A stretch of 64,000 bases of DNA from positions 21,738 to 85,737 of the forward strand of contig DATMAG010000086.1 of assembly GCA_035560235.1 (NCBI GenBank). Direction: 5' to 3'. Numbering within the stretch: position 1 is the stretch's first letter; each line of letters starts with the position of its first letter. This stretch comes from DASRDU01 sp035560235 (lineage in GTDB: Bacteria; Acidobacteriota; Blastocatellia; RBC074). The translations under genes were made by a program, and so were the position numbers. The notes under the pieces are model-generated. The model was not told the DNA's origin, ran no database searches, and was given only the letters and a program-made list of their open reading frames with translations. Below are positions 31,112-40,024 of this stretch, in pieces.

Positions 31112-33640
31112 ATGGCTAAATCGCTGGTTATCGTCGAGTCGCCCTCAAAAGCAAAAACGATCAACAAGTATCTCGGCAGGGATTTCAAGGTCATCGCTTC
31201 GGTCGGTCACATCAAGGATCTGCCGAAAAAGGGTCTGGGCGTGGATGTCGAAAACAATTTCGAGCCAACCTATGAAGTCATGCCCGGCAAGGAAAAGGTG
31301 GTCAGAGAGCTGAAGGAAGCAGCCAAAGAGGCCGAGACGATTTATATCGCCACCGACCCTGACCGCGAGGGTGAAGCCATCGGCAGGCACATCGCTGAGG
31401 AAGTCAGCGGGCGCGGCAAATCAAAGAAGCCCGTCTTTCGCGTGATGTTCAATGAGATCACGAAATCGGCGGTGCAGGAGGCCTTCAAATCGCCGGGTCA
31501 GATCAACGACAACCTGGTTGATGCACAGCAGGCGCGCCGCGTGCTCGATCGCCTGGTCGGATATAAGGTCAGCCCGCTGCTCTGGGACAAAGTGCGGCGC
31601 GGCTTGTCAGCGGGCCGCGTGCAGACTGTGGCCGTGCGCCTCGTCGTTGAGCGTGAACGCGAAATTCAGGCCTTCGTCAAAACTGAGTACTGGACAATCA
31701 CCGCGAATTTATCGGCGCAGCTTCCGCCCGCCTTCGACGCGCGGCTTTATAAAATTGCCGATCAGACAGTCAAGACTTCAGGCTTCGATCAGGGTGTAAA
31801 GAAAAATGAAGTTCACATCACTGACGAAGCGATGGCGAAACAGATCCTCGCTGAACTCGAGGGCGCGCGTTACGTTGTTTCCGATGTCTCGACCAAAGAG
31901 AAGAAGCGCAATCCGGTGCCGCCCTTCATCACTTCAAAGCTGCAGCAGGAAGCATCGCGCAAGCTGCGTTTTCCCGTGAAGCGGACGATGCAGATTGCGC
32001 AGAAACTTTATGAAGGCAAGGACACCGGCGAAGGCACAGTCGGTCTGATCACTTATATGCGCACCGATTCGACGCGCGTGGCCGACAGCGCGCTCGGCGA
32101 AGTGCGCGATTTCATCAGCGAACGATACGGCGCAAATTATCTGCCCGAAAAGGCGATTTACTATCGCTCGAAAAAGGACGCGCAGGATGCGCACGAAGCG
32201 ATTCGCCCGACCTCTGTGGCGCGCACGCCGGAATCGCTTGCGAAATATCTCGACAAGGATGAACTCGCGCTCTATCGCCTGATCTGGCAGCGATTCGTCG
32301 CCTCACAAATGATGCCGGCGATCTTCGATCAGACGACGATTGACATTGCAGCGGGTGCAAAGTTCCTCTTTCGCGCCACCGGCTCGGTCATCAAATTCGA
32401 TGGCTTTCTGGCCGTGTACGAGGAAGGCAAGGACGAAAAGGACGAAGACGACGAGGAACGCGAACACAAGCTGCCGAAGGTCGAAAAGGGCGAGCAGTTG
32501 AAGCTCAATTCAATCACGCCGGATCAGCACTTCACCGATCCGCCGCCGCGTTACACCGAAGCGACACTCGTCAAGGCGCTCGAGGAGAAAGGCATCGGGC
32601 GGCCTTCGACCTATGCTTCGATTATGACCGTGATTCAGGATCGTGAGTACGTCGAAAAGGTCGAAGGCAAGTTCAGGCCGACTGAACTTGGCACGATTGT
32701 CAACGATCTGCTGATTGGCAGCTTCGATGATCTGTTCAATGTCGAATACACCGCGCGCATGGAAGAGGAACTCGACGAGATCGAAGAGGGCCGCCTGCAA
32801 TGGACGGCGGCGATGCGCGAGTTTTACGACAAGTTCACCAGAGACCTGGCCGCCGCGCAGAAGCACATGCGCGATGTCAAACGTCAGGAGATCATCACTG
32901 ATGAACTCTGCGAAAAGTGCGGCTCAAGAATGGCAATCAAGTTCGGTCGCTTCGGTCAGTTCCTTGCCTGCACTAACTATCCCGAATGCAAGAGCACGCG
33001 CGAACTCGCCAAACCCGAAGCTGCAAATGAAACCAATGGTGAAGCGGCGGCTGAAGCGGCTGAGAACCCGTATGCCGGTGAAGTCTGTGAAAACTGCGGC
33101 AGGCCGATGACGCTCAAGAAGGGCCGCTTCGGTCAGTTCCTCGCCTGCACGGGCTATCCTGAGTGCAAGACGACGCGCCGGATCACGAAGAGCGGCACAG
33201 TTGCCGCGGCTCCGGTTATGCTTGAAGAGAAATGTCCCGAATGTGGCAGCCAGCTGGCAATCCGTCAGGGACCGTTTGGCGAATTCACAGCCTGTTCGAC
33301 CTATCCGACCTGCAAGTACATCAAACGCGAAACGACCGGCGTGCCGTGCCCGCGTCCGGGCTGCCGGGGCGAAATCGTTGCCAGGAAATCGAAACGCGGC
33401 AAGGTCTTTTACGGCTGCTCGGAATATCCGACCTGCGATGTGGTCTTCTGGGACAAGCCTGTTGCTGAAGCCTGCCCGCAGTGCAAGGCTCCTTTCCTGC
33501 TCGAAAAATACAACGCGCGAAAGGATGAGAGGGTGAAGTACTGCCAGGCTGAAGACTGTGATTACAAGAGCGGCGGAACACCTGCCGAAGCATCAACCAA
33601 AGCCACGACCTCAAAACGAGCGACCCGGCGTGCTTCCTGA
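31112..33640 (+). CDS. topA: DNA topoisomerase I
   Basis: 842 residues, type IA topoisomerase relaxing negative supercoils. The TOPRIM domain covers 1-120 (SLVIVESPSKAKTINKYLGR; ATDPDREGEAI). The catalytic Tyr315 lies in LITYMRTDSTRVA. The toroidal core runs to about 590. The C-terminus has five zinc-ribbon-like units (from CEKCGSRMAIKFGRFGQFLA at about 599 to YCQAEDCDYKSGG), then a basic tail. Length and order are normal for TopA. Confidence 0.97.
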   Translation: MAKSLVIVESPSKAKTINKYLGRDFKVIASVGHIKDLPKKGLGVDVENNFEPTYEVMPGKEKVVRELKEAAKEAETIYIATDPDREGEAIGRHIAEEVSGRGKSKKPVFRVMFNEITKSAVQEAFKSPGQINDNLVDAQQARRVLDRLVGYKVSPLLWDKVRRGLSAGRVQTVAVRLVVEREREIQAFVKTEYWTITANLSAQLPPAFDARLYKIADQTVKTSGFDQGVKKNEVHITDEAMAKQILAELEGARYVVSDVSTKEKKRNPVPPFITSKLQQEASRKLRFPVKRTMQIAQKLYEGKDTGEGTVGLITYMRTDSTRVADSALGEVRDFISERYGANYLPEKAIYYRSKKDAQDAHEAIRPTSVARTPESLAKYLDKDELALYRLIWQRFVASQMMPAIFDQTTIDIAAGAKFLFRATGSVIKFDGFLAVYEEGKDEKDEDDEEREHKLPKVEKGEQLKLNSITPDQHFTDPPPRYTEATLVKALEEKGIGRPSTYASIMTVIQDREYVEKVEGKFRPTELGTIVNDLLIGSFDDLFNVEYTARMEEELDEIEEGRLQWTAAMREFYDKFTRDLAAAQKHMRDVKRQEIITDELCEKCGSRMAIKFGRFGQFLACTNYPECKSTRELAKPEAANETNGEAAAEAAENPYAGEVCENCGRPMTLKKGRFGQFLACTGYPECKTTRRITKSGTVAAAPVMLEEKCPECGSQLAIRQGPFGEFTACSTYPTCKYIKRETTGVPCPRPGCRGEIVARKSKRGKVFYGCSEYPTCDVVFWDKPVAEACPQCKAPFLLEKYNARKDERVKYCQAEDCDYKSGGTPAEASTKATTSKRATRRAS

Positions 33641-33665
33641 AATCAGACTTTCAGCTGAACCACGA

Positions 33666-33704
33666 AAGCGGCACGAAACAGCTCATGGCTGTTTCGTGCC
33701 GCTT
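33666..33704. terminator. Perfect 17-bp hairpin after topA
   Basis: Arms 33666-33682 (AAGCGGCACGAAACAGC) and 33688-33704 are exact complements with a 5-base loop. It is 25 bp past the topA stop. There is no U-tract, so it may act as a pause or RNA-stabilising site as well as a terminator. Confidence 0.65.
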
Positions 33705-33736
33705 CAGTTCTGATTCAGACCTTCATTCTGAGAGAG

Positions 33737-33849
33737 CCGGGTAAAGCCCGGCACGCAGCAGAATGATCGAACTGAAAGCGCTGTTCATCACGGCACTCTA
33801 TCCCCCGCCTTCAGTCCGATCATTCTGCTGCGTGCCGGGCTTTACCCGG
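33737..33849. repeat. Long palindrome between convergent topA and VOC gene
   Basis: Arms 33737-33769 and 33817-33849 match perfectly over 33 bp. Pairing continues with two mismatches to about 33780/33806, leaving a central loop of about 25 bp. The right arm carries the TAA stop (33842-33844) of the minus-strand VOC gene. The size and perfection go beyond a normal terminator and suggest a palindromic mobile or structural element. Confidence 0.9.
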
Positions 33850-34282
33850 TCGGTCTTTCAACAGCCTGCGAAAAGCAGATGACATAACCGTTGCAGTCTT
33901 CAACCGCAAACTCTCTGGTGTCGTATTCTGTCGTCTCAGGCTTCCTGACGATCCTCGCCTTTCGCGACTTCAGCTCCTGATAGAGCGCATCAAGATCAGC
34001 GACGTTGATGTAAGCGTCACAGTCGGCGCAGCGCGGCAGTCTGCGCCGGGCAGGCGATTCAGGGCCGAGCCGCTTTTTTTCGGGTTCGCCCTGGCTTTTA
34101 AGCATAATCTCAATTCCGTCGCGCAGCACCGAAGTAAAGCGCGGCGGATAGCCGAAGTAACCGTCAATATCGAAGCCCAGCTTTTCACGGTAGTACTCGG
34201 CTGACTCTTCCACATCAGCAACTACAAAGAGTGGTGAGATGCTCCGCAGTTGCCTTGATTCGCACTGATTCTCTCCCGGCAT
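33842..34282 (-). CDS. VOC family (glyoxalase/bleomycin resistance-like) protein
   Basis: 146 residues. The vicinal-oxygen-chelate fold is recognised by SPLFVVADVEESAEYYREKL, GFDIDGYFGYPPRFTSVLRD, INVADLDALYQELKSR and FAVEDCNGYVICFSQ. An internal Arg/Cys-rich insert (PARRRLPRCADCD) is unusual. The start at ATG 34282 is preceded by GGAAGG. The substrate is not predictable. It is the distal member of a minus-strand array of small enzymes. Confidence 0.75.
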   Translation of the reverse strand: MPGENQCESRQLRSISPLFVVADVEESAEYYREKLGFDIDGYFGYPPRFTSVLRDGIEIMLKSQGEPEKKRLGPESPARRRLPRCADCDAYINVADLDALYQELKSRKARIVRKPETTEYDTREFAVEDCNGYVICFSQAVERPTG

Positions 34283-34454
34283 GACTTTTCCTTCCAATCA
34301 AAGCAAATGGACAGCTCTCAGGAAAATTTCAGCGGTCACGAATGAACACGAATCTGTTTCTGCCAGCGAACCGTTTGTTCTCGTTATTTCGTGCAGCTGC
34401 GTGTTCATTCGCGGCTGAAAATCCTTTCCCGGATTCCCTGCAATGTCTGAAGTC

Positions 34455-35669
34455 TCAGGCCACGAGCTTCTGCAGGATGGCGAGGCCTTTCTCTTCGGCT
34501 TCGTGAATCTTTCTGACGTGGCCGCTCAGTTCAGCCAGCAACTCGCGCGTCTGTTTTGCATTCAGCGGAAAATCCCTTGCAGTTTCCGCCTCGATGGCTG
34601 CGAGACGGCGGTTGATCTTCTGCATCTGCGAAGCGGCGGCGGGGCCACGCGCCGTGAATAACTGATATTTTGCGGCAGTGACCTCTCTGGCTTCGCAGAG
34701 CAGGTCAACCGAATCGGGCAGCGCGGCTTTGGCAAGATTGCTCCAGTGTTTTGCGGCGCGACGATACTGCGCGGCGGCATCTGTCAGAAACGGATGCGCG
34801 GCTTTGCCCATCACAGTTGCGGCTTCGTCAAGAAAGTCAGCGTACAGTGGGCGGAACGCGCCGCCGCCAGTTCCGGCAGTTTCGATGCTGTGAAAGGTCG
34901 CCAGCAGCGCGCGATAAAGCTGCAGACCCGGCCTGAACAGCTTCGGCCAGCCTTTCGGGTCTTTGGTATCGGTCAGCAGTTCTTCCCATTTCGCCAGCGA
35001 TGCCAGGCCGAAGTTTCTGATCGGCGGATTGAGCATTTCCCGGCAGCAGTCGCTGATACCCGCGATGATGGCTGATTTCAGATCAGCAGTTTTTTTCGGC
35101 GCGGTCACGGTCATGATTCTGTTTTTGAGCGAAGTGATGGCCGCGCGCGAACGGGCGAGTTCCTGCGGCGTGATGTGCCAGGCCGCGACTGAACGATCAT
35201 CAATGCAGATGCGGTTGGCGCGTTCATTCCAGCCGTAAACCACAAAGACATGCACAAACATTTTGAGCAGGTCTTCTGACAGCCCGTAATAAGACATTCC
35301 GGCCAGACTGCCCCAGGTGATGGCCGGACGACCTTTTTCAAGTGCCTCTTTCAGATTTGCTTCAGCGGTTTTGAGTCCGCCTGATTCCTTGACGGTGACA
35401 GTCGCGCCGATGCGTTTGCCGATCTTTTGCAGAAAGTCGGGGCCGGTGTTCTGCCACAGATGCCGCGTGCCCGTCACCAGCCACGTGCCATCACACATCT
35501 CAAAGACGAAATAACCCGCACCGATGCCGCCGCCAATGCCGAGCAGCATGGCTTCGGTGTATGGCCTGCCGGTGTGCGGCGCTTTGACGCCGACCTGCGC
35601 CAGCACGTTTTTCATCGCCGCCGTTTCGCTGTGCGCGCCGCCGAATTGTTTATAGTTCTCAACGATCAT
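34455..35669 (-). CDS. BtrH N-terminal/DUF4872 domain protein
   Basis: 404 residues. N-terminal region of about 10-150 resembles the butirosin H N-terminal domain (peptidase C39-like transferase fold): GGAHSETAAMKNVLAQVGV, EAMLLGIGGGIGAGYFVFEM, HVFVVYGWNE. The C-terminal DUF4872 half has NFGLASLAKWEELLTDTKDP, KGWPKLF and FRPLYADFLDEA. In butirosin synthesis BtrH is an acyltransferase, but many such proteins stand alone, as here. The specific role is unknown. Confidence 0.75.
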   Translation of the reverse strand: MIVENYKQFGGAHSETAAMKNVLAQVGVKAPHTGRPYTEAMLLGIGGGIGAGYFVFEMCDGTWLVTGTRHLWQNTGPDFLQKIGKRIGATVTVKESGGLKTAEANLKEALEKGRPAITWGSLAGMSYYGLSEDLLKMFVHVFVVYGWNERANRICIDDRSVAAWHITPQELARSRAAITSLKNRIMTVTAPKKTADLKSAIIAGISDCCREMLNPPIRNFGLASLAKWEELLTDTKDPKGWPKLFRPGLQLYRALLATFHSIETAGTGGGAFRPLYADFLDEAATVMGKAAHPFLTDAAAQYRRAAKHWSNLAKAALPDSVDLLCEAREVTAAKYQLFTARGPAAASQMQKINRRLAAIEAETARDFPLNAKQTRELLAELSGHVRKIHEAEEKGLAILQKLVA

Positions 35670-35752
35670 TCTTTTATTTCACCACGACAGTTGCCGGATT
35701 CCCGGCCTGTCAGTCAAAACCCTGATTGCAGATGATGCGATTGCTGAATGCA

Positions 35753-36178
35753 TCATTCACTTCCCTGCGCTGTTCCTTCAGAGCCTTCAGGCAGCGTGTA
35801 CTCAAATTCATATGAATGCCGTCCGTCAGCGATGTTGATCTTCATCCGGCCTGTCAGCCCGGTCAGTTGTTCAGTGCCTGAATCGGGAACAACTGTGATG
35901 CTCAGTTCCGCTGAGCCACGCGCCATTGTGCCGCTGTGCTGAAGCACAAAAGTTCCGCTGCGCCCGTCGAGCGTGCCGCTGACTTTTTCGATGGCGACAT
36001 AGCCCGCCGAGCCTTTGACTGAAGTTCCGGCTGACAGCATCTGTCCTTTGCTGACGGCGGCGAGCGCGCCGTGAAATGATTTGTCAATCAGCAGGCGACC
36101 CGGCACTGCCTCATCAGCCTGATCGGTCTGAGGCGTCAGTTTCACTTCAAAAGTTCCACTCGCAATGGTCATCATCAT
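35753..36178 (-). CDS. DUF3224 domain protein
   Basis: 141 residues. Family signs are GTFEVKLTPQ, GRLLIDKSFHGALAAVSKGQ, GYVAIEKVSGTLDGRSGTFV, LQHSGTM and a late VVPDSGTEQLTGLTG. The allene-oxide-cyclase-like barrel family has no known function. It lies 6 bp before the next VOC gene's stop on the same strand, so the two are cotranscribed. Start at 36178; an ATG two codons later is equally possible. Confidence 0.8.
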   Translation of the reverse strand: MMMTIASGTFEVKLTPQTDQADEAVPGRLLIDKSFHGALAAVSKGQMLSAGTSVKGSAGYVAIEKVSGTLDGRSGTFVLQHSGTMARGSAELSITVVPDSGTEQLTGLTGRMKINIADGRHSYEFEYTLPEGSEGTAQGSE

Positions 36179-36184
36179 CCCCCG

Positions 36185-36541
36185 TCAGACGCTCTCGGCC
36201 TGATAAAACTGCAAACAAACTCCCGAAGGAACGATCATGTGAAACTCGCGCCTGCCCCAGATTTTCATTTCAAGCGGGCCGACCTGCGCCGGCATCTGGC
36301 GATACTCTTCATAAAGCCCGTCGAGGTCGGACACGCCAATGCTGAAGCTCGCGTTTTCAGCCCATTCCCGATTGTCATTCACCACCAGGTTGAAGGCGAC
36401 GTTGTCACGCTCAATCCCGGCCATGCTTTCGCCCTGCCACACAATCGAGAAGCCCATGCCTTCGGTGTAAAAGACCAGCGCCGCCGCCAGGTCAGACCCG
36501 GCAGGAATCAGCGGCGTGACGGATTGAAAATGTGCTTTCAT
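36185..36541 (-). CDS. VOC family (bleomycin resistance-like) protein
   Basis: 118 residues: FQSVTPLIPAGSDLAAALVF, YTEGMGFSIVWQGES, FSIGVSDLDGLYEEYR and FHMIVPSGVCLQFYQ form one VOC fold. I start at ATG 36541, preceded by GAGGCAG; codons further up overlap the neighbour. Between DUF3224 and the DUF1905 gene. Substrate unknown. Confidence 0.75.
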   Translation of the reverse strand: MKAHFQSVTPLIPAGSDLAAALVFYTEGMGFSIVWQGESMAGIERDNVAFNLVVNDNREWAENASFSIGVSDLDGLYEEYRQMPAQVGPLEMKIWGRREFHMIVPSGVCLQFYQAESV

Positions 36542-36563
36542 AAGCTGCCTCTGAATCTTTCCT

Positions 36564-37016
36564 TTACTCATTCAGCAGGGACTTTCTCGCCCGCCGCGCT
36601 CTCGTTGCCGACTGTTTTCCCGCGGCAATCTCTTCCTTCAGCATTCGCTGCTGCCCCGGAGTCATCCGGTTCCAGGCTGCGCTGGCCCTGCTGTCTGTCA
36701 GCAGCAGGCTGATGAGTTCTTCCGGCAGCTCTGCTGAAGCAGCCTTCAGCGTAACATCTGCGCTGTCGCCTGTCTCAAGACCGAGCAGCCGACAGTCTTT
36801 CTCCGTGATGGAGATAAACCAGCGCTCACTGTCCCAGTTTTTGATGGTTCGCCGCTCAACCCGCCTGCCGTTCAGTTCGACTTCCACGACGGTGGTCTCC
36901 TTCAGCGCCCAGTGTTCAATGGCCGACGATGGAATCACCAGATAACGTGGCAGGTTCTCCTGCTTGCGCTCAATGATTCCTGTTACTTTAACCGGCTGCG
37001 AGTCTTCAATACTCAT
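36564..37016 (-). CDS. DUF1905 + YdeI/OmpD-associated (OmdA) protein
   Basis: 150 residues. The N-terminal DUF1905-like barrel (VTGIIERKQENLPRYLVIPS ... VEVELNGRRVERRTIKNWDS) is followed by a helical YdeI-like tail (LPEELISLLLTDSRASAAWN ... GQQRMLKEEIAAGKQSATRA). The OmdA-like tail is known in bacteriocin-protection proteins; the cellular role is unclear. ATG at 37016. Confidence 0.75.
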   Translation of the reverse strand: MSIEDSQPVKVTGIIERKQENLPRYLVIPSSAIEHWALKETTVVEVELNGRRVERRTIKNWDSERWFISITEKDCRLLGLETGDSADVTLKAASAELPEELISLLLTDSRASAAWNRMTPGQQRMLKEEIAAGKQSATRARRARKSLLNE

Positions 37017-37100
37017 TGTGATGTGTGTTGCGCTGTCACCCTGAATTGTTCGGGTGACAGCGCGTCTGTCTCTGCTTTCACACTATCCACGCCGTGATCA

Positions 37101-37477
37101 TCAGCGCGCCGAATCGTCAGGCTGCATAATGCCGAAGATGTTGCCTTCGGTGTCCTTGAAACAGGCCAGCCAGCCGACGCCCGGCACGGCCATTTTGGGA
37201 ACGACGATTTCGCCGCCGTGCGCACTGATCTTTGCGACGTAATCATCTACGGACGGCACATCAATCGTGTTGACGACCGGCTGATCAGGATGCCTGCGTT
37301 TCATCAGGCCGCCGTTGATGCCGGGCTGATTGTTGTCTCCGGTGGTGATGAGCCAGTAAGGTTCCGGCCCGTCCCATTTGCTGATCTGCCATCCGAACAC
37401 CTGCTGATAAAAGCCGCAGGCGCGGTCAGCGTCAGCGTGCAATAACCTTCTGGAATCGGGTTGACTTTCCCGGACAT
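37101..37477 (-). pseudogene. Chimeric, frameshifted VOC gene
   Basis: From ATG 37477 the frame reads MSGKVNPIPEGY, the usual start of PhnB-like VOC proteins (compare the gene at 38936-39373). It then turns to nonsense at about 37441. From exactly there the next frame reads HADADRACGFYQQVFGWQIS and continues as a good VOC body to 37101 (VGWLACFKDTEGNIFGIMQP). The body lacks its normal first strand. This looks like a deletion that joined two tandem VOC genes out of frame. A TTG at 37442 could still start a 113-residue product. Confidence 0.7.
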
Positions 37478-37573
37478 AGTTCTCTCCTTTCGGCTGGTTG
37501 AGGCCGTTTGTGTGACTGCTGAATTGAAGCGGGTGGATTGCGAACAGATTCCGGCAGCGACGAATCTGCCGGT

Positions 37574-37936
37574 TCAGTTTGAATGCAGCGCAATGCGGTT
37601 GCCTTCGCTGTCAAGCACGATGGCGCGATAACCGAACGGGCCGATCTGATGTTTCGCTTTGATGATGCTGCCGCCGTTTGCTTCGACTGCGGCGATGGCT
37701 TCATCGAGGCGACCGTCCACGCTGAAGTAAATCAGCGGGCCGTCAGCGGACGGTTGCGTTTCGGCGTCAGCGACCAGACAGCCGGAAACGTCATTGCCGC
37801 CGTGCGCGAACACAGCGACGGGCGTATCCGGCCCGAACTCCTGTTCGACTTTGCGGGCAGTGACGTTGCGATAAAAATTGATCGCGCGACTGAGATCGGT
37901 CACCGGAATGTCAATCCATCCGATCAGGTTTGCCAT
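37574..37936 (-). CDS. VOC family protein (glyoxalase-like)
   Basis: 120 residues: LIGWIDIPVTDLSRAINFYR starts the fold, then GGNDVSGCLVADAETQPSAD, LIYFSVDGRLDEAIAAVEAN and GYRAIVLDSEGNRIALHSN, the usual Glu-ligand end. GAAAG-type ribosome site just upstream. It is a full-length single-fold VOC member; substrate not known. Confidence 0.82.
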   Translation of the reverse strand: MANLIGWIDIPVTDLSRAINFYRNVTARKVEQEFGPDTPVAVFAHGGNDVSGCLVADAETQPSADGPLIYFSVDGRLDEAIAAVEANGGSIIKAKHQIGPFGYRAIVLDSEGNRIALHSN

Positions 37937-37957
37937 GACACTTTCCTTTCTCGCTTT

Positions 37958-38311
37958 TTACGGATAAGCCCGTTTGTAAGTGACCAGGTAATGTTTCGAG
38001 TCCGGCTGCGTTTTGAATTCAGCCGGTCGCGTGTCGCCATCGAGCGCGTAACAAACCGTCAGGCGGTCGCCGCTGAGTTCGTAAATGGCGCGAATCGTGC
38101 GGCCTTCATTCGGGCCGCTCGTGCCGGTAATGTCCATCACGGCAGGCACGCTGCGGGCATTGATCTTCACCAGTCCCTGATCCGACACGCCGCCCACACT
38201 GGCCACATATTTGCTGCCGAACATAATAAGCTTCATTGTCCTGAGAATTGCGTCCGGCAGTTGCTGCCCGCTCAGTTCGGCAGTCACCGGAATCCAGGTT
38301 CCATCAAGCAT
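37958..38311 (-). CDS. TIGR03067 domain protein
   Basis: 117 residues. The N-terminal MLDGTWIPVTAELSGQQLPD and the later GRTIRAIYELSGDRLTVCYA match the TIGR03067 family, frequent in Planctomycetes and Acidobacteria. The function is unknown. Its ATG overlaps the end of the upstream membrane protein gene by 8 bases, so the two are coupled. Confidence 0.8.
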   Translation of the reverse strand: MLDGTWIPVTAELSGQQLPDAILRTMKLIMFGSKYVASVGGVSDQGLVKINARSVPAVMDITGTSGPNEGRTIRAIYELSGDRLTVCYALDGDTRPAEFKTQPDSKHYLVTYKRAYP

Positions 38312-38705
38312 GCTGTTGTCCTCCGCGCATCACGCCACCGAGCAGGACGCCGCCCGTGCCCAGAATCGTGACCACCAGTTGATACCATTTCGGCTGAACC
38401 GCCGCTTCCTGTGTTCCGCGCGCCACAAGGATGCTGATCACCGACATCGCCAGCACCAGCACACTCAGCGCGCCCGCGTGAATCATCGGATCACGCCCGG
38501 CAATCGCGCCCGCGACCCAGCCGCCAATGATCGCCGCCACCAGACTCAGCGCCAGATTGATGATCAGATAAGCCAGGGGCGGTTGCACAACTGTTCCGGC
38601 CTGCACCGGGCCGATCATAAAACCAGCGGCGATGGTCGTGCCGAAACCGACAAACATGACCATCACCATAAATCCCGCAATCACTGCCAGAATGCTCCGC
38701 AGCAT
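38304..38705 (-). CDS. Four-span membrane protein
   Basis: 133 residues with hydrophobic helices at about 4-30 (ILAVIAGFMVMVMFVGFGTT), 43-70, 76-95 and 108-128 (YQLVVTILGTGGVLLGGVM). No catalytic motif is seen. The start at 38705 is chosen because the protein begins with a helix there and upstream codons run into the DUF5655 remnant. Coupled to the TIGR03067 gene. Confidence 0.65.
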   Translation of the reverse strand: MLRSILAVIAGFMVMVMFVGFGTTIAAGFMIGPVQAGTVVQPPLAYLIINLALSLVAAIIGGWVAGAIAGRDPMIHAGALSVLVLAMSVISILVARGTQEAAVQPKWYQLVVTILGTGGVLLGGVMRGGQQHA

Positions 38706-38730
38706 GACGTGTTGTTCTCCCTGTTGTGAA

Positions 38731-38875
38731 TTACACGTCGCATTCGTAAGCGAACCTGAGCCAGCGTCTGACTTCAGCGTCAATCTCAGCGAGCGACGTG
38801 ATGGGGATACGATGCGTGATGCGGTCTTTTTTGGCAAAGCCATCCGGGTCAATCAGCCGTCCCGTCGCCGGACAT
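38731..38875 (-). pseudogene. 3' remnant of a DUF5655 gene
   Basis: The last 33 codons read KKDRITHRIPITSLAEIDAE then VRRWLRFAYECDV, the characteristic C-terminus of DUF5655 proteins. Upstream the homology stops after about 45 codons and the DNA enters a GC-rich hairpin (38887-38915). Only the end of the gene is left. Identification rests on recall of the family's C-terminal pattern. Confidence 0.6.
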
Positions 38876-38886
38876 CTCATCCCTGC

Positions 38887-38915
38887 GGGAGCGTGAACGG
38901 GATGCTCACGCTCCC
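38887..38915. repeat. Hairpin between DUF5655 remnant and VOC gene
   Basis: GGGAGCGTGA (38887-38896) pairs with TCACGCTCCC (38906-38915). It sits exactly where the DUF5655 homology ends and 20 bp past the stop of the upstream VOC gene; it may mark an insertion/deletion joint or be a terminator. Confidence 0.7.
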
Positions 38916-38935
38916 AGGGGCGAAGCGAATGTTTA

Positions 38936-39373
38936 CTAACAGTTCTGTGCGGCGGCAGCGCGCTTCTCCAGCTCTTCAGGCGCAACGTCTTCGATGTGCG
39001 TGGCGATGCCCCAGTGATTGCCGCAGGGGTCTTTCACGCCGCCGCAGCGATCACCATAAAACTGATTCTGCGGCGGTGAAATTGAAACGCCTCCGGCCCT
39101 GATTGCGCGCTCGTAGACGGCGTCAACGTCTTTGACGTAGAGATAAAGCGTCGTGGGCATCGGCTTCCACTCTTCAGAGGCTTCACCGATCATCACCGGC
39201 GAATCGCCGATTCTGACTTCGGCGTGCATGATGCCGCCATCGGGTCTGGCCATGCAGTGCGTAACCTGCGCATCGAAAGCCTGTTTCAGAAATTCGATCA
39301 GCGCCGGAGCGCCCTGCACGGTCAGATGTGGTGTCACGGTATGATAGCCATCCGGGATTGGTTTGACTGCCAT
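38936..39373 (-). CDS. PhnB-like VOC family protein
   Basis: 145 residues. It starts MAVKPIPDGYHTVTPHLTVQ, with ALIEFLKQAFDAQVTHCMAR, PDGGIMHAEVRIGDSPVMIG and DPCGNHWGIATHIEDVAPEE, the standard PhnB/YdcE-like VOC sequence. RBS AAAGGAGAG upstream. It provides the reference for the start of the chimeric pseudogene at 37477. Confidence 0.85.
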   Translation of the reverse strand: MAVKPIPDGYHTVTPHLTVQGAPALIEFLKQAFDAQVTHCMARPDGGIMHAEVRIGDSPVMIGEASEEWKPMPTTLYLYVKDVDAVYERAIRAGGVSISPPQNQFYGDRCGGVKDPCGNHWGIATHIEDVAPEELEKRAAAAQNC

Positions 39374-39417
39374 TTCAGTTCTCTCCTTTCGCTTGTTGTG
39401 TTTTCGCTCTGGCAGGT

Positions 39418-39945
39418 TCAGGCGCCTGCCGCTTCGGTCATCGCCCACATCTCATCACCGCTCGGCCCGTAAATGGCCGGAACCGGCGCGCCCATCGGTC
39501 GCAGGTACGCGCTCAACTGTCCGCGATGATGCACGGTGTGGTTTTGCAGGAAGGTCAGATAAAACACTGCCGGATAGTTGAAGATGTTGAAGAAATTGAG
39601 CGGCGCAGCGAGCTGTTCGCCGCCAAGTTGTCTGACTTTTTCGATGCCCGCCCTGAATCCGCTTTCATAAAGCGCAAGCAGTTCGGCCACATTCTGCGTG
39701 GGGTTTGGCGGATCTTCGCCGCCTTCGAGTGAGCCGGCGGCGATGCCTTCAAGAAAGTAGAGTTCGCAACTGACGATGTGCCACGCCAGATCGCCCGCTG
39801 TGCGGGATTTCGGATCAGGGCGATAATCAGCGCGGTCGTCCGGGATTGCGAACAGCACTCTTTTCGTCAGCTCAAATTCGTTTTCAATGCCGGAAAGCAG
39901 GAAATCGCGCAGGTACTGAGCCTGCTCAGGTGTCATTGCCGTCAT
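39418..39945 (-). CDS. DinB family protein
   Basis: 175 residues. Four-helix DinB/YfiT-like bundle with the metal histidines visible in LAWHIVSCELYF and TFLQNHTVHHRGQLSAYLRP. Start at 39945 with GGAGGAAG just before. Related enzymes are thiol-dependent transferases (bacillithiol/mycothiol type), but the substrate of this one is unknown. Confidence 0.85.
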   Translation of the reverse strand: MTAMTPEQAQYLRDFLLSGIENEFELTKRVLFAIPDDRADYRPDPKSRTAGDLAWHIVSCELYFLEGIAAGSLEGGEDPPNPTQNVAELLALYESGFRAGIEKVRQLGGEQLAAPLNFFNIFNYPAVFYLTFLQNHTVHHRGQLSAYLRPMGAPVPAIYGPSGDEMWAMTEAAGA

Positions 39946-40024
39946 TACTCTTCCTCCGATTGATGGTGTTGTGATGAAGTCGGAGTCGGTACTGCAAGGC
40001 TCCGGGATGCGGGAGAGGATCGGA

